From: a bacterium
GTDB taxonomy: Bacteria; Zhuqueibacterota; Zhuqueibacteria; Oleimicrobiales; Geothermoviventaceae
Direction of reading: 5' to 3'
Assembly (NCBI GenBank): GCA_028275345.1
Contig: JAPWUV010000007.1
Span: forward strand, 62,001-126,000
DNA length: 64,000 bases
Both the position numbers and the translations under genes were made by a program. The notes under the pieces are model-generated. The model was not told where the DNA came from. It made no database searches and saw nothing but the letters and a program-made list of their open reading frames with translations. Below are positions 42,142 to 50,359 of the stretch, one piece after another. Positions within the stretch are counted from its first letter, which is position 1; every line of letters begins with the position of its first letter.

Positions 42142-43146
42142 ATGTCCCCGGAACCCAAAGCTGACGAGGGGCTGATCGCGGCGGGTTCGCGCTTCGCCGA
42201 TCGCGTTCGGGGAGCCCTCCTCGGTGTGGCGGTGGGAGATGCGCTGGGCACGCCGGTGGAAGGCCTGCCTCGGGCTGTCCTTCAGCGCCAGCCGGTCCGG
42301 GATTTCCTCCCTGTGAGCCGCTGCAATTACCCTCCGGGCACCTGGTCGGACGATACTTCCCTCACGATGTGCCTGGCGAGCAGTCTCTCCGAGCTTGGGC
42401 GTCTGGACCTGAAGGACGTGGCTTGCCGCTTCGTGCGATGGGTGGAGGAGGGCTACTGGTCACCGCACGGGGTTGCCTTCGGTATGGGTCGAACCACTCG
42501 GCAAGCAATCTCGCGGCTCCGAGCAGGCGTCCCTCCCGAAGGGGCCGGGGCGAAAGGGGAGTGGAGCAACGGGAACGGGTCGCTCATGCGAACCTTGCCG
42601 CTCCCCGTCTTCTTTCACGATGCCGATCCGCAGGAACTGGTTCAGGCGGCGCACCGGGTCTCCGCTTTGACGCACGCCCATCCTCGCTCGCAAATGGCTT
42701 GCGGTATCCTTTGCCTTGTGGCTCAGAATCTCTTGTCCGCGCTTGAGCCCCTCGCCGCGGCACAACAAGCTGCGGCCACGGCGGCTCGGATCTACGCATC
42801 CCCACCTTTCGCGGAGGAGAGGAGGCACTTTGCTCGCCTGCTCGAAGGCGATCTCTGGAAGCTCCCGGCTGAACAAGTTCACAGTTCAGGCTACGTGGTT
42901 CACACGCTAGAGGCGTCGCTGTGGTGCCTCTGCAAGTACGAGGACTTTGCGTCGGTGGTGCTGTCCGCCGTCAATCTCGGCGGCGATGCTGATACGACCG
43001 GCGCCGTGGCGGGCGGGCTGGCGGGATTGACTTGGGGCGAATCCGCCATCCCGGGGCAGTGGCTTCGATGCCTGGTTCGGGCGGAGGAGATCCGGCGGGT
43101 TGCAGCAAGCCTTGCTAAGGTCACCGCGCGAATCGCGGGGAGGTGA
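42142..43146 (+). CDS. ADP-ribosylglycohydrolase (DraG) family protein
   Basis: A 334-aa enzyme of the DraG/ARH family. The metal-binding motifs are clear: RGALLGVAVGDALGTPVEG near the N terminus, WSDDTSLTMCLA, and NLGGDADTTGAVAGGLAGL near the C terminus, with Asp residues for two metal ions. Members remove ADP-ribose from proteins or small molecules. It is 18 bases behind the URO-D-family gene and probably co-transcribed. No matching ADP-ribosyltransferase is seen in the window. Confidence 0.93.
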   Translation: MSPEPKADEGLIAAGSRFADRVRGALLGVAVGDALGTPVEGLPRAVLQRQPVRDFLPVSRCNYPPGTWSDDTSLTMCLASSLSELGRLDLKDVACRFVRWVEEGYWSPHGVAFGMGRTTRQAISRLRAGVPPEGAGAKGEWSNGNGSLMRTLPLPVFFHDADPQELVQAAHRVSALTHAHPRSQMACGILCLVAQNLLSALEPLAAAQQAAATAARIYASPPFAEERRHFARLLEGDLWKLPAEQVHSSGYVVHTLEASLWCLCKYEDFASVVLSAVNLGGDADTTGAVAGGLAGLTWGESAIPGQWLRCLVRAEEIRRVAASLAKVTARIAGR

Positions 43147-43515
43147 GAGGCCGGAGCAATCCGGAGCCGCCAGCTCCGGAGCGAGTGAGCGGCCGAAACT
43201 GTCCACGCCCGGGGGTGGCAACGGCCGGTTTCGAATGCTTCCGGAGTCTGAAGCTGAGCTTCTGGCCGCGCGGCGGAGACGCCGAGGACGGCGGGATTGG
43301 GAGGGGTCGCCGAAGAAGGTGGCGCTGGGCCTTGGAACCTGTGATTCGTACAAGCGGTTAACAAATTGGCTTTCGCTATGGGGGCCAGGGAGCCGGGCAG
43401 GGAACCCTCGTGGCTCGAGAAGCTTTCCGCCGGGTCGGGAAGGCGTGGCTGGCACGAATCGGAATGGGGTTGGACGTGTGCCGGAACTTCCTGAAACGAG
43501 AGGAGGGATGAAGCC
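43147..43515. other. intergenic region before the radical SAM gene
   Basis: About 370 bp. It has short repeats of CCGGAG/CTCCGG near 43150-43185 and an apparent -24 box TGGCACG near 43449 that lacks a matching -12 element. No convincing promoter, terminator or gene was found. An AT-richer stretch at 43355-43375 may hold the true promoter. Confidence 0.4.
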
Positions 43516-44982
43516 ATGACTGTTCCGCTGGCTCAGAATCTCGTGCCGAAGGTCCTCATGGAGGCCATTGATGCGGGGATTTCCTCGGACATCATCCGAT
43601 CTCTTGCCCTGCGCAAGGCGGAGCGAAGCGCGTACGAGCACTTCGTGGTACGCAATCGCGACAACGGACCCCACCAGGCGCAGCTGGACAAATACCAGAC
43701 CGTGGTCAACATGTTCCGGGCCTTGGACCGAGCGATTCACGAGGGCCACGTCTCGCGCAATGTGCGCCGCTGTCTGGTACGCATTCTCGTCGGCAAGATC
43801 ATGATGGGCAAGGATGAGCGCCGCGCTCCGTTCCGCGAGAAGTACGGGTTCGAACCACCCGGTTTCGTGACCATCAGCCCCGCGATGCAATGCAATCTTC
43901 GCTGCGAAGGCTGTTACGCCACTAGCCATCCCGGGAAGAAGGCCAACCTGGACTACGACATCGTCCACCGCGTGGTGAATGAGATCCGCGAAAGCTGGGG
44001 TGCGCATTTCTGCGTGATTTCGGGAGGCGAGCCCTTCCTCTGGAGGAGCCAGGGCAAAGGGATCATGGATCTCTTCCGGGAGAACCCGGACACCTTTTTC
44101 CTGATGTATACCAACGGCACGCTGATCGACGAGGAGATGGCGGCTCAACTCGCGGAAGTGGGCAACGTCACCCCGGCCATCTCCGTGGAGGGCTTCGAGA
44201 AGGAGACAGATGAACGGCGTGGCAAAGGGGTGTTCCAAAAGATTGTGCGGGCCATGGAAAACCTCCGTCGCGCCGGCGTCCCATTCGGGATCTCGGCCAC
44301 AGCCACCCGCCACAATGCGGAACTTCTGGTCAGCGACGAGTTCGTCGATTTCTACTTTGAGGAACAAGGGGCGATCTACGGCTGGATCTTCCACTACATG
44401 CCGATCGGGCGCCACTACACGACGGAGCTCATGATCACCCCGGAGCAGCGGCGCTACCTGTGGGAGCGGGAGCAGTATCTGGTTCATGAGCGCAAGATTT
44501 TCCTGGCGGACTTCTGGAACAGCGGTCCTGTGGCCGGCGGCTGCATCTCGGCGGGCAGGGGCGGTGGCTACTTCTACATCAACTGGAACGGGGACGTGAC
44601 GCCCTGCGTCTTCTTCCCCTATTCCACCCACAACATCGTTGAGGTGTACAACTCGGGAGGCGATCTGACCACGATCCTCCTGTCCCCGATGTTCCAGGCG
44701 ATTCGGGCTTGGCAGAGGGCCTACGGCTACGGGAAACCGCCTTCCGAGGTGAAGAACCAAATCGCTCCCTGCGCCATCCGGGATCACTACAAGATGGCTT
44801 ATCGGGTCATCCGCAAGTTCGGGGCGAAACCCATTGATGAGGATGCGGCGGCCGCTCTCGAAGATCCCGACTACCGCCGCAAGATGATCGAATACGGCAA
44901 GGCCGTAGAGGCCATTACCGGCCCGATCTGGGAGGAGCGCTACGTCGGGCCTGAGCGACAAGCGGCTTCGCTCGCAGCATAA
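43516..44982 (+). CDS. radical SAM protein with SPASM-like C terminus
   Basis: A 488-aa radical SAM enzyme. CNLRCEGC is the CxxxCxxC motif for the catalytic 4Fe-4S cluster, and FCVISGGEPFLW the GGE motif that binds SAM. The C-terminal part (GGCISAGRGGGYFYINWNGD, TPCVFFPYS, later CAIRDHY) has Cys residues and the WNGDVTPC feature of SPASM/twitch auxiliary clusters. A 120-aa helical N-terminal domain precedes the core. Substrate is unknown; no peptide precursor is seen beside it. A strong terminator follows. Confidence 0.9.
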   Translation: MTVPLAQNLVPKVLMEAIDAGISSDIIRSLALRKAERSAYEHFVVRNRDNGPHQAQLDKYQTVVNMFRALDRAIHEGHVSRNVRRCLVRILVGKIMMGKDERRAPFREKYGFEPPGFVTISPAMQCNLRCEGCYATSHPGKKANLDYDIVHRVVNEIRESWGAHFCVISGGEPFLWRSQGKGIMDLFRENPDTFFLMYTNGTLIDEEMAAQLAEVGNVTPAISVEGFEKETDERRGKGVFQKIVRAMENLRRAGVPFGISATATRHNAELLVSDEFVDFYFEEQGAIYGWIFHYMPIGRHYTTELMITPEQRRYLWEREQYLVHERKIFLADFWNSGPVAGGCISAGRGGGYFYINWNGDVTPCVFFPYSTHNIVEVYNSGGDLTTILLSPMFQAIRAWQRAYGYGKPPSEVKNQIAPCAIRDHYKMAYRVIRKFGAKPIDEDAAAALEDPDYRRKMIEYGKAVEAITGPIWEERYVGPERQAASLAA

Positions 44983-45006
44983 CCCAAGGCAATCTCCTCC
45001 CGTCAA

Positions 45007-45036
45007 GGCGCCGTTCCGAGGGAGCGGCGCCTTTTT
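45007..45036 (+). terminator. intrinsic terminator after the radical SAM gene
   Basis: A perfect seven-base stem (45007-45013 with 45025-45031) and an 11-base loop are followed by five Ts. It lies about 25 bases after the radical SAM stop codon. Confidence 0.88.
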
Positions 45037-45128
45037 GTTTGCGCCAGGGTCGCAAAGGCGGGGTGTTCCGCAAGCGCCGGGCCCGGACCCCCGATAGCGG
45101 AACGAACTGCCGTCCCGGCTCGGTTCCG

Positions 45129-45157
45129 TTGCGTAAGTTCTCGGCATTTTCTACATT
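45129..45157 (+). promoter_or_regulatory. possible promoter of tex
   Basis: TTGCGT (45129-45134) and TACATT (45152-45157) are 17 bases apart in a relatively AT-rich stretch. Transcription would start near 45164, consistent with the TTG start at 45256. The -35 box is weak. Confidence 0.35.
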
Positions 45158-45255
45158 TGGTGGTGGTTGCTCCGCCGCCCCCGGCAGGGGAGACGGGGCG
45201 AGATCGCGGAGCGTGGCCGGTTCGATCGTGGAGTGCTGCATCGCAGGAGGATCGA

Positions 45256-47454
45256 TTGCGGGAAGAGGATCTTTACACTCTGATCGCCGAGGAACTGGGC
45301 ATCCGTTGGATTCAGGTGAAGAACACCGTCGAGCTTCTGGATCAGGGCAATACGGTGCCCTTCATCGCACGCTACCGGAAGGAGCTCACGGGGAGCCTCG
45401 ATGAAGAGAAGATCCGCGCTGTGGAGGATCGCATCCGCTACCTCCGGAACCTCGAGGAGAGGAAGGAGGCCGTTCTTCGCAGCATTGCGGAGCAAGGCAA
45501 GCTTACGCCCGAGCTGGAAGCACGCATTCGAGCCGCCACGAAGCTGCAGGAGGTGGAGGATCTCTACCTCCCTTACCGGCCGAAGCGGCGCACCCGCGCC
45601 ACCATTGCCAAGGAACGTGGGTTGGAGCCCTTGGCTCAAATGATACTCGAGCGGGCGGTGGAAGAGGGAGACCCCGCCGTCTTAGCTTTGCCTTTCGTGG
45701 CGCCAGAAAAGGGGGTTCCGGATCCTGAGGCGGCCTTGGCCGGGGCCCGCGACATCGTTGCCGAGGTGGTCTCGGACGACGCCGAGGTGCGCAAGATCGT
45801 GCGGGAAATCACGTGGCGAGAAGGGCTTTTGGCCTCCGAGGCTCGGGACCCCAAAGAGGTCGCCGTCTACGAGATGTACGCCCGGTTTGCGGAACCCGTG
45901 CGAAAGATTCCTCCCCACCGGATCCTGGCGATGAATCGCGGAGAACGGGAGGGATTTCTGCGCGTAGGGATTGAAGCGCCGGAGGGGAAAATCCTGGCGG
46001 AAATGGAGAAGCTGTACGTGAAGAATCCGCGTTCCATTTTCCTGGAGCAGCTGCGCGCGGCCATTGCCGATGGGTACCGGCGGCTCATCGCGCCCGCCAT
46101 CGAGCGGGAGATCCGCTCCGAGCTGACGGCCAAGGCGGAGGATCACGCCATCGGGGTGTTCGCCCGGAATCTGCGGTCCTTGCTCCTGACGCCTCCGGTG
46201 CGAGGGAAGGTGATCATGGGCATCGACCCCGGCTACCGAACGGGCTGCAAGGTGGCGGTGATCGATCCCACGGGCAAGTATCTGGAAGGGACCACCATCT
46301 ATCCTCACGAGCCTCAGCGCCGGTGGGAGGAAGCCAAGGCCATCCTGGCGGAGCTCGTCGATAAGCACAAGGTCGACATCGTGGCCATCGGCAATGGGAC
46401 GGCTTGCCGCGAGACCGAACTCCTCGTGACGGAATTGATCCGGGAGATGGAGGGAGGTCGGGAGCTCGTTTACACCATCGTCAATGAAGCCGGAGCGTCG
46501 GTGTATTCCGCCTCCCCCGTTGCGAAGAAGGAGTTCCCCGAGCTGGATGCCTCAATGCGCGGCAACATCTCCATTGCCCGCCGGCTCATGGATCCGCTCT
46601 CGGAGCTCGTGAAGATCGAGCCCAAGCACCTCGGCGTCGGGCTCTACCAACACGACGTGGACCAGAACCGACTCGCGGAGGCCCTGGATCGCGTGGTTGA
46701 ATCCGCTGTGAATCTGGTGGGTGTCGATCTCAACACCGCTTCTGCCTCTTTGCTCCGGTACGTGGCCGGCATCAACTCCCGGGTGGCGGAGAACATCGTG
46801 AAGTACCGTGAGGAGAACGGGCCTTTCCGGTCGCGCGAAGAGTTGCGGAAGGTGAGCGGCCTTGGGGAGCATGCGTTCGTCCAGTGCGCTGGCTTCCTGC
46901 GGATCCCGAATGCCGAGAACTTCTTCGATTCCACTGCAGTTCATCCCGAGTCCTACGGCGCGGCCGAGAAGCTCCTCGCACATCTGGGGCTCACGGTGGA
47001 CGAAGTGCGGGCCAACGGCCGTTGCGTACGCGATCGGATCCAGGTCTCCGGCCGAACACTGGAGGAACTGGCGCGCATCTGCGGCTGCGGGGTCGAGACA
47101 CTGACGGACATCGTCGACAGTCTCGAAAAGCCGAACCGGGACCCGCGGGACGAGATGCCCAAGCCGATTTTCCGCTCCGACGTCCTGCGCATGGAGGATC
47201 TGAAACCGGGGATGATCCTGAAGGGGACCGTGCGCAATGTGGTGGACTTTGGCGCCTTCGTGGACATCGGAGTGAAGCAGGACGGCCTGGTGCATCTCAG
47301 CCAGATGTCCAAGCGATACGTCCGGGACCCTCACGAAGTGGTCAGCGTGGGGGATGTGGTGGATGTCCGGATCCTCAGCGTGGACCTGGAGCGGGGCCGG
47401 ATTTCGCTCAGCATGATTCTGGACGACGCGCCGTCCCCGGCGCCCGTGAAGTGA
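45256..47454 (+). CDS. tex: RNA-binding transcription accessory protein Tex
   Basis: A 732-aa protein with the full Tex layout: N-terminal helical region (LYTLIAEELGIRWIQVKNTV, NTVPFIARYRKEL), YqgF-like RNase H fold (IMGIDPGYRTGCKVAVID, about 320-440), helix-hairpin-helix region (about 480-560) and a C-terminal S1 domain (VRNVVDFGAFVDIGVKQDGL). The TTG at 45256 has GGAGG five bases before it and gives the family N terminus; the frame upstream is not conserved. Tex acts in transcription and RNA metabolism. Confidence 0.96.
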   Translation: MREEDLYTLIAEELGIRWIQVKNTVELLDQGNTVPFIARYRKELTGSLDEEKIRAVEDRIRYLRNLEERKEAVLRSIAEQGKLTPELEARIRAATKLQEVEDLYLPYRPKRRTRATIAKERGLEPLAQMILERAVEEGDPAVLALPFVAPEKGVPDPEAALAGARDIVAEVVSDDAEVRKIVREITWREGLLASEARDPKEVAVYEMYARFAEPVRKIPPHRILAMNRGEREGFLRVGIEAPEGKILAEMEKLYVKNPRSIFLEQLRAAIADGYRRLIAPAIEREIRSELTAKAEDHAIGVFARNLRSLLLTPPVRGKVIMGIDPGYRTGCKVAVIDPTGKYLEGTTIYPHEPQRRWEEAKAILAELVDKHKVDIVAIGNGTACRETELLVTELIREMEGGRELVYTIVNEAGASVYSASPVAKKEFPELDASMRGNISIARRLMDPLSELVKIEPKHLGVGLYQHDVDQNRLAEALDRVVESAVNLVGVDLNTASASLLRYVAGINSRVAENIVKYREENGPFRSREELRKVSGLGEHAFVQCAGFLRIPNAENFFDSTAVHPESYGAAEKLLAHLGLTVDEVRANGRCVRDRIQVSGRTLEELARICGCGVETLTDIVDSLEKPNRDPRDEMPKPIFRSDVLRMEDLKPGMILKGTVRNVVDFGAFVDIGVKQDGLVHLSQMSKRYVRDPHEVVSVGDVVDVRILSVDLERGRISLSMILDDAPSPAPVK

Positions 47455-47475
47455 GACTGTCCCTGGAACTCGTCC

Positions 47476-48210
47476 GTGAGGGAGACTGTGGACTGGCTTT
47501 GGCGCATCCTGCGGAGCCTTTTCTTCGCGCTGCTCCTCGTCGTCCTCTCTCTGGCCGCCTTCTATGTAATCAGCCACTACCGGCGCGGCGATGCTCACGA
47601 GAATGAGCTGGTTCAAATCCTACGCGCGGAAGGCCAAAAGGCCGTCTCGGCGATCCAGAACCCGGAGGAGCGGGCGCGCGTGGCGCGTCTCCTTCGGGAC
47701 GTCCTGGAAGGGGTCGAGCGCGGCAAAGTGGATCCCAAAACCTCGGAGCTGATTGCTGCGAGGGTGCTGAATCTGGCATACGGCGCTCTTCCCGTTGAGA
47801 TCGGGACGGAGGAGCTGCGCAGAGCGTTGATCCTCGCGCAGAACTTGCCGTCGCGCCCGGGCGCGCTGGATCCGCGCGAATGGCTCCGGACGGAGCGGCG
47901 CGTCCGCGCCGCCGCAAAGGTGATGGCCTACTGGGAGGCCAAGGGCCGGGCTGGAAGTACCCCGATCCAGGTCCCCTTCGTCCTCGGCGACGACTTGCGG
48001 CCTAGATTGAACAGCTCCCTGCTGGCGGAGCTTCGCGAACTGGAGCAAATGGAGCGACAGCTTGAATTGGCTCGGCAAGCGCGGCTCGAAGAGCTTCGGG
48101 CTCGCCAGCGGTTGTTGGATAGCCTCCGTCAGGAACTCGAACGGGCCCTGGGCGAAACGGGACGGGAGGTGGGGCCTCTGGGATCGGTGGCGGACTCCCT
48201 TGTCCGTTAG
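47476..48210 (+). CDS. membrane-anchored coiled-coil protein, unknown
   Basis: A 244-aa protein. A membrane helix (about 10-33; LRSLFFALLLVVLSLAAFYV) is followed by a helical domain and, from about 180 to 225, a charged coiled coil (ELEQMERQLELARQARLEEL). It starts 22 bases after tex. GTG starts at 47476 and 47488 are both possible; the second lies just after GAGGGAG. No family is recognised. It may be an envelope or scaffold protein. Confidence 0.65.
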   Translation: MRETVDWLWRILRSLFFALLLVVLSLAAFYVISHYRRGDAHENELVQILRAEGQKAVSAIQNPEERARVARLLRDVLEGVERGKVDPKTSELIAARVLNLAYGALPVEIGTEELRRALILAQNLPSRPGALDPREWLRTERRVRAAAKVMAYWEAKGRAGSTPIQVPFVLGDDLRPRLNSSLLAELRELEQMERQLELARQARLEELRARQRLLDSLRQELERALGETGREVGPLGSVADSLVR

Positions 48211-48238
48211 TAGCGGGTTTCCAAAGCGGAGAGCGGTC

Positions 48239-49489
48239 ATGTTGGCCGGGACGTGGCTTTCCGGGTGCGAAGTGGCCTTGTTCGTGCTCATCACCGCTTC
48301 GGTGCACGCCGGCATGGGTTCGGAGCGTCGGGTTTCGGAGGTCTGCGCGAAGTGCTACTTGGACGGCGCGCCGATCCTCGTACGTATCGATCAGGCGGGG
48401 AGGATCGCGGCGGTGGAGCGCCCCTCCGGCTGCCCGGACGGTCTGGACCTCTACGTGGCCCCGGGCCTGATTGACAATCAGGTGAACGGCTATGCCGGCG
48501 TGTCCTTTGCGGAGGACACGCTGAAGGTTGAGGACGTACGCAGGGCGACGCAGGCGCTGTGGAAGGTCGGTGTGACGACGTATGTCCCTACGCTCATCAC
48601 AGCCCCTCAGCAGACCTTGGTCCACAGCCTGCGCACATTGGCCAAAGCCATGCGCGAACCGGACATCGCCCTTTCAGTGCGGGGATTCCACTTGGAAGGC
48701 CCGTACATTTCGCCGGAGGATGGCTATCGGGGGGCCCACGTGCGGCAGTGGGTCCGGGCTCCCAATTGGGAGGAATTCGAGGAACTCTACCGGGCCGCAG
48801 ACGGGAAGATCCTCGAGATCTCGCTGGCGCCCGAGGTACCGGGCGGCCTGGACTTCGCGGCACGGTGTGCGCAGATGGGACTGGTGGTCGCCCTGGCCCA
48901 TCACAACGCGCCCGCCGAGGTGATCCACAAGGCTGCGGACAATGGGGCGCGTCTGGCCACTCACCTCGGCAATGGTTGCGCCAATCTGATCCACCGGCAC
49001 GACAATCCGCTTTGGCCGCAACTGGCCGATGACCGTCTGATGATCAGCATCATCGTGGATGGCTTTCATTTGCGAGCCGACGCGGTCCGCACGTTCTACA
49101 AGGTCAAAGGTCCGGAGCGCACGATTCTCGTCTCCGACGTCATCGCCCTCGCTGGCCTGCCGCCCGGGCAGTACGAGCACGGCGGCCGGACGCTCGTGGT
49201 GGATCCGGCGGGGGTAGTCCGCTACCCGGAGCAGAACGTGCTGGCCGGCGCCGCGCGGCCACTTTCGGCGGATGTGGCCAACATGATGCGGATCACCGGC
49301 TGTTCGCTGGCCGACGCGATCCACATGGCCTCTCGGAATCCAGCTCGACTTCTGGGCTTTCAGGACCTGGGCGAGATCCTTCCGGGCAAGCGTGCGGATC
49401 TGATCCTCTTTCGCCTCAATGAAGACGGACTCGAGATCGAAAAGACGATCATCGCCGGAAGGGTTGTTTACTCGCGCAGGGAAGAATGA
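48239..49489 (+). CDS. NagA-like amidohydrolase (N-acetylglucosamine-6-phosphate deacetylase family)
   Basis: A 416-aa amidohydrolase. APGLIDNQVNGYAGVSF, GFHLEGPYISPEDGYRGAH, AHHNAPAEVIHKAADNGA and LVSDVIALAGLP are the metal and active-site segments of NagA-like enzymes; several differ from classical NagA (HLGNGCANLI in place of HLFNAM). A hydrophobic N terminus (residues 10-25, CEVALFVLITASVHAG) might be a signal or leader, or the true start may be the ATG at 48314. Role in amino-sugar catabolism is inferred. Confidence 0.85.
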   Translation: MLAGTWLSGCEVALFVLITASVHAGMGSERRVSEVCAKCYLDGAPILVRIDQAGRIAAVERPSGCPDGLDLYVAPGLIDNQVNGYAGVSFAEDTLKVEDVRRATQALWKVGVTTYVPTLITAPQQTLVHSLRTLAKAMREPDIALSVRGFHLEGPYISPEDGYRGAHVRQWVRAPNWEEFEELYRAADGKILEISLAPEVPGGLDFAARCAQMGLVVALAHHNAPAEVIHKAADNGARLATHLGNGCANLIHRHDNPLWPQLADDRLMISIIVDGFHLRADAVRTFYKVKGPERTILVSDVIALAGLPPGQYEHGGRTLVVDPAGVVRYPEQNVLAGAARPLSADVANMMRITGCSLADAIHMASRNPARLLGFQDLGEILPGKRADLILFRLNEDGLEIEKTIIAGRVVYSRREE

Positions 49490-49615
49490 CTTGGGGGCCG
49501 GTGGCGCCTCGAGTCTCCCGCCCCCTGCGCACGGCGGGCGCCCGCAGGAAACGGGCTTCGCGGTCGGAAGGGATTCGAGCCGCAACCAGCAGCTCAGGGG
49601 AGGTGACGAATAGCA

Positions 49616-50299
49616 TTGGCCTTCTCGGGGAAGATCTGCATTGACTCAGGTCTGAAAGGCAATCTCCGCCTCGCGTACGTGTACATTTGCGGGCTCGCGG
49701 TGAATCGTAACAACGGCTGTCTTGCCCAGGAGATGGAGACCACCCTCGCCCGGCTATGCGAGCGACTTTCCGACGCCGGCCGACTGCGAGAGTTTCTCCT
49801 GCCGGCACGGACGCTCTACCACCGCTTCGGATTGGACCCCACGAGGGGACGTCCGTCTTCGGAGGCGCTCCTGCGGCGAGTGTTGCGAGGCAAGGGTCTG
49901 TATCGGATCAACACGCTCGTGGACGCCTGCAATCTCTCCTCGGTCGAGTTCGGCTTGCCCGTGGGCCTCTACGACGCCCAGAAGATCATCGGCGATGTGG
50001 TTTGTCGTCCCGGCTGGCCTGGGGAAAGTTATGCCGGCATTGGCAAAGAGGAGATCCATCTGAACGGGAAACCGGTTCTGGCCGACGCCCGCGGTCCCTT
50101 CGGCAATCCCAGCTCGGATTCTCGCCGGACCATGATCGATCTTACCACATCCCAGGCCCTCTTCGTCATCTTCGCTCCCCACTCGTACGACGCAACGCTC
50201 CTGGGCGAACAGCTCCGGAAAGCGTCCGAGCGCATCCTCCGTTACTGCGGCGGTACCATCAAGGCAAGCGGACTGCTTCCCGAGAAAGCCGCATCGTGA
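49616..50299 (+). CDS. B3/B4 domain protein (PheRS beta-like editing domain)
   Basis: A 227-aa protein with the B3/B4 fold of phenylalanyl-tRNA synthetase beta chain (LYRINTLVDACNLSSVEFGL, PVGLYDAQKIIGDVVCRPG, DSRRTMIDLTTSQALFVIFA). Free-standing members are thought to deacylate or bind tRNA or amino acids, but most are uncharacterised. It begins with TTG at 49616 behind GGGGAGGTGA. The start is somewhat far from that site. Confidence 0.85.
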   Translation: MAFSGKICIDSGLKGNLRLAYVYICGLAVNRNNGCLAQEMETTLARLCERLSDAGRLREFLLPARTLYHRFGLDPTRGRPSSEALLRRVLRGKGLYRINTLVDACNLSSVEFGLPVGLYDAQKIIGDVVCRPGWPGESYAGIGKEEIHLNGKPVLADARGPFGNPSSDSRRTMIDLTTSQALFVIFAPHSYDATLLGEQLRKASERILRYCGGTIKASGLLPEKAAS

Positions 50300-50359
50300 G
50301 GTGGTTGTCGAGGCAGGCGGGGCCGCTGGGCCCGAGGCAGCCGATCGGGTCAAGGCACG

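Noticed and set aside
43447-43463. TGGCACG resembling a sigma54 -24 box before the radical SAM gene
   Set aside because: The -12 position has GGAA where TTGC is needed, so the invariant GC is missing.
42907-45147. 746-aa open frame on the minus strand opposite the radical SAM gene
   Set aside because: It covers the ADP-ribosylglycohydrolase end and the whole radical SAM gene in antisense, with no recognisable protein sequence. The plus-strand genes have full motif sets.
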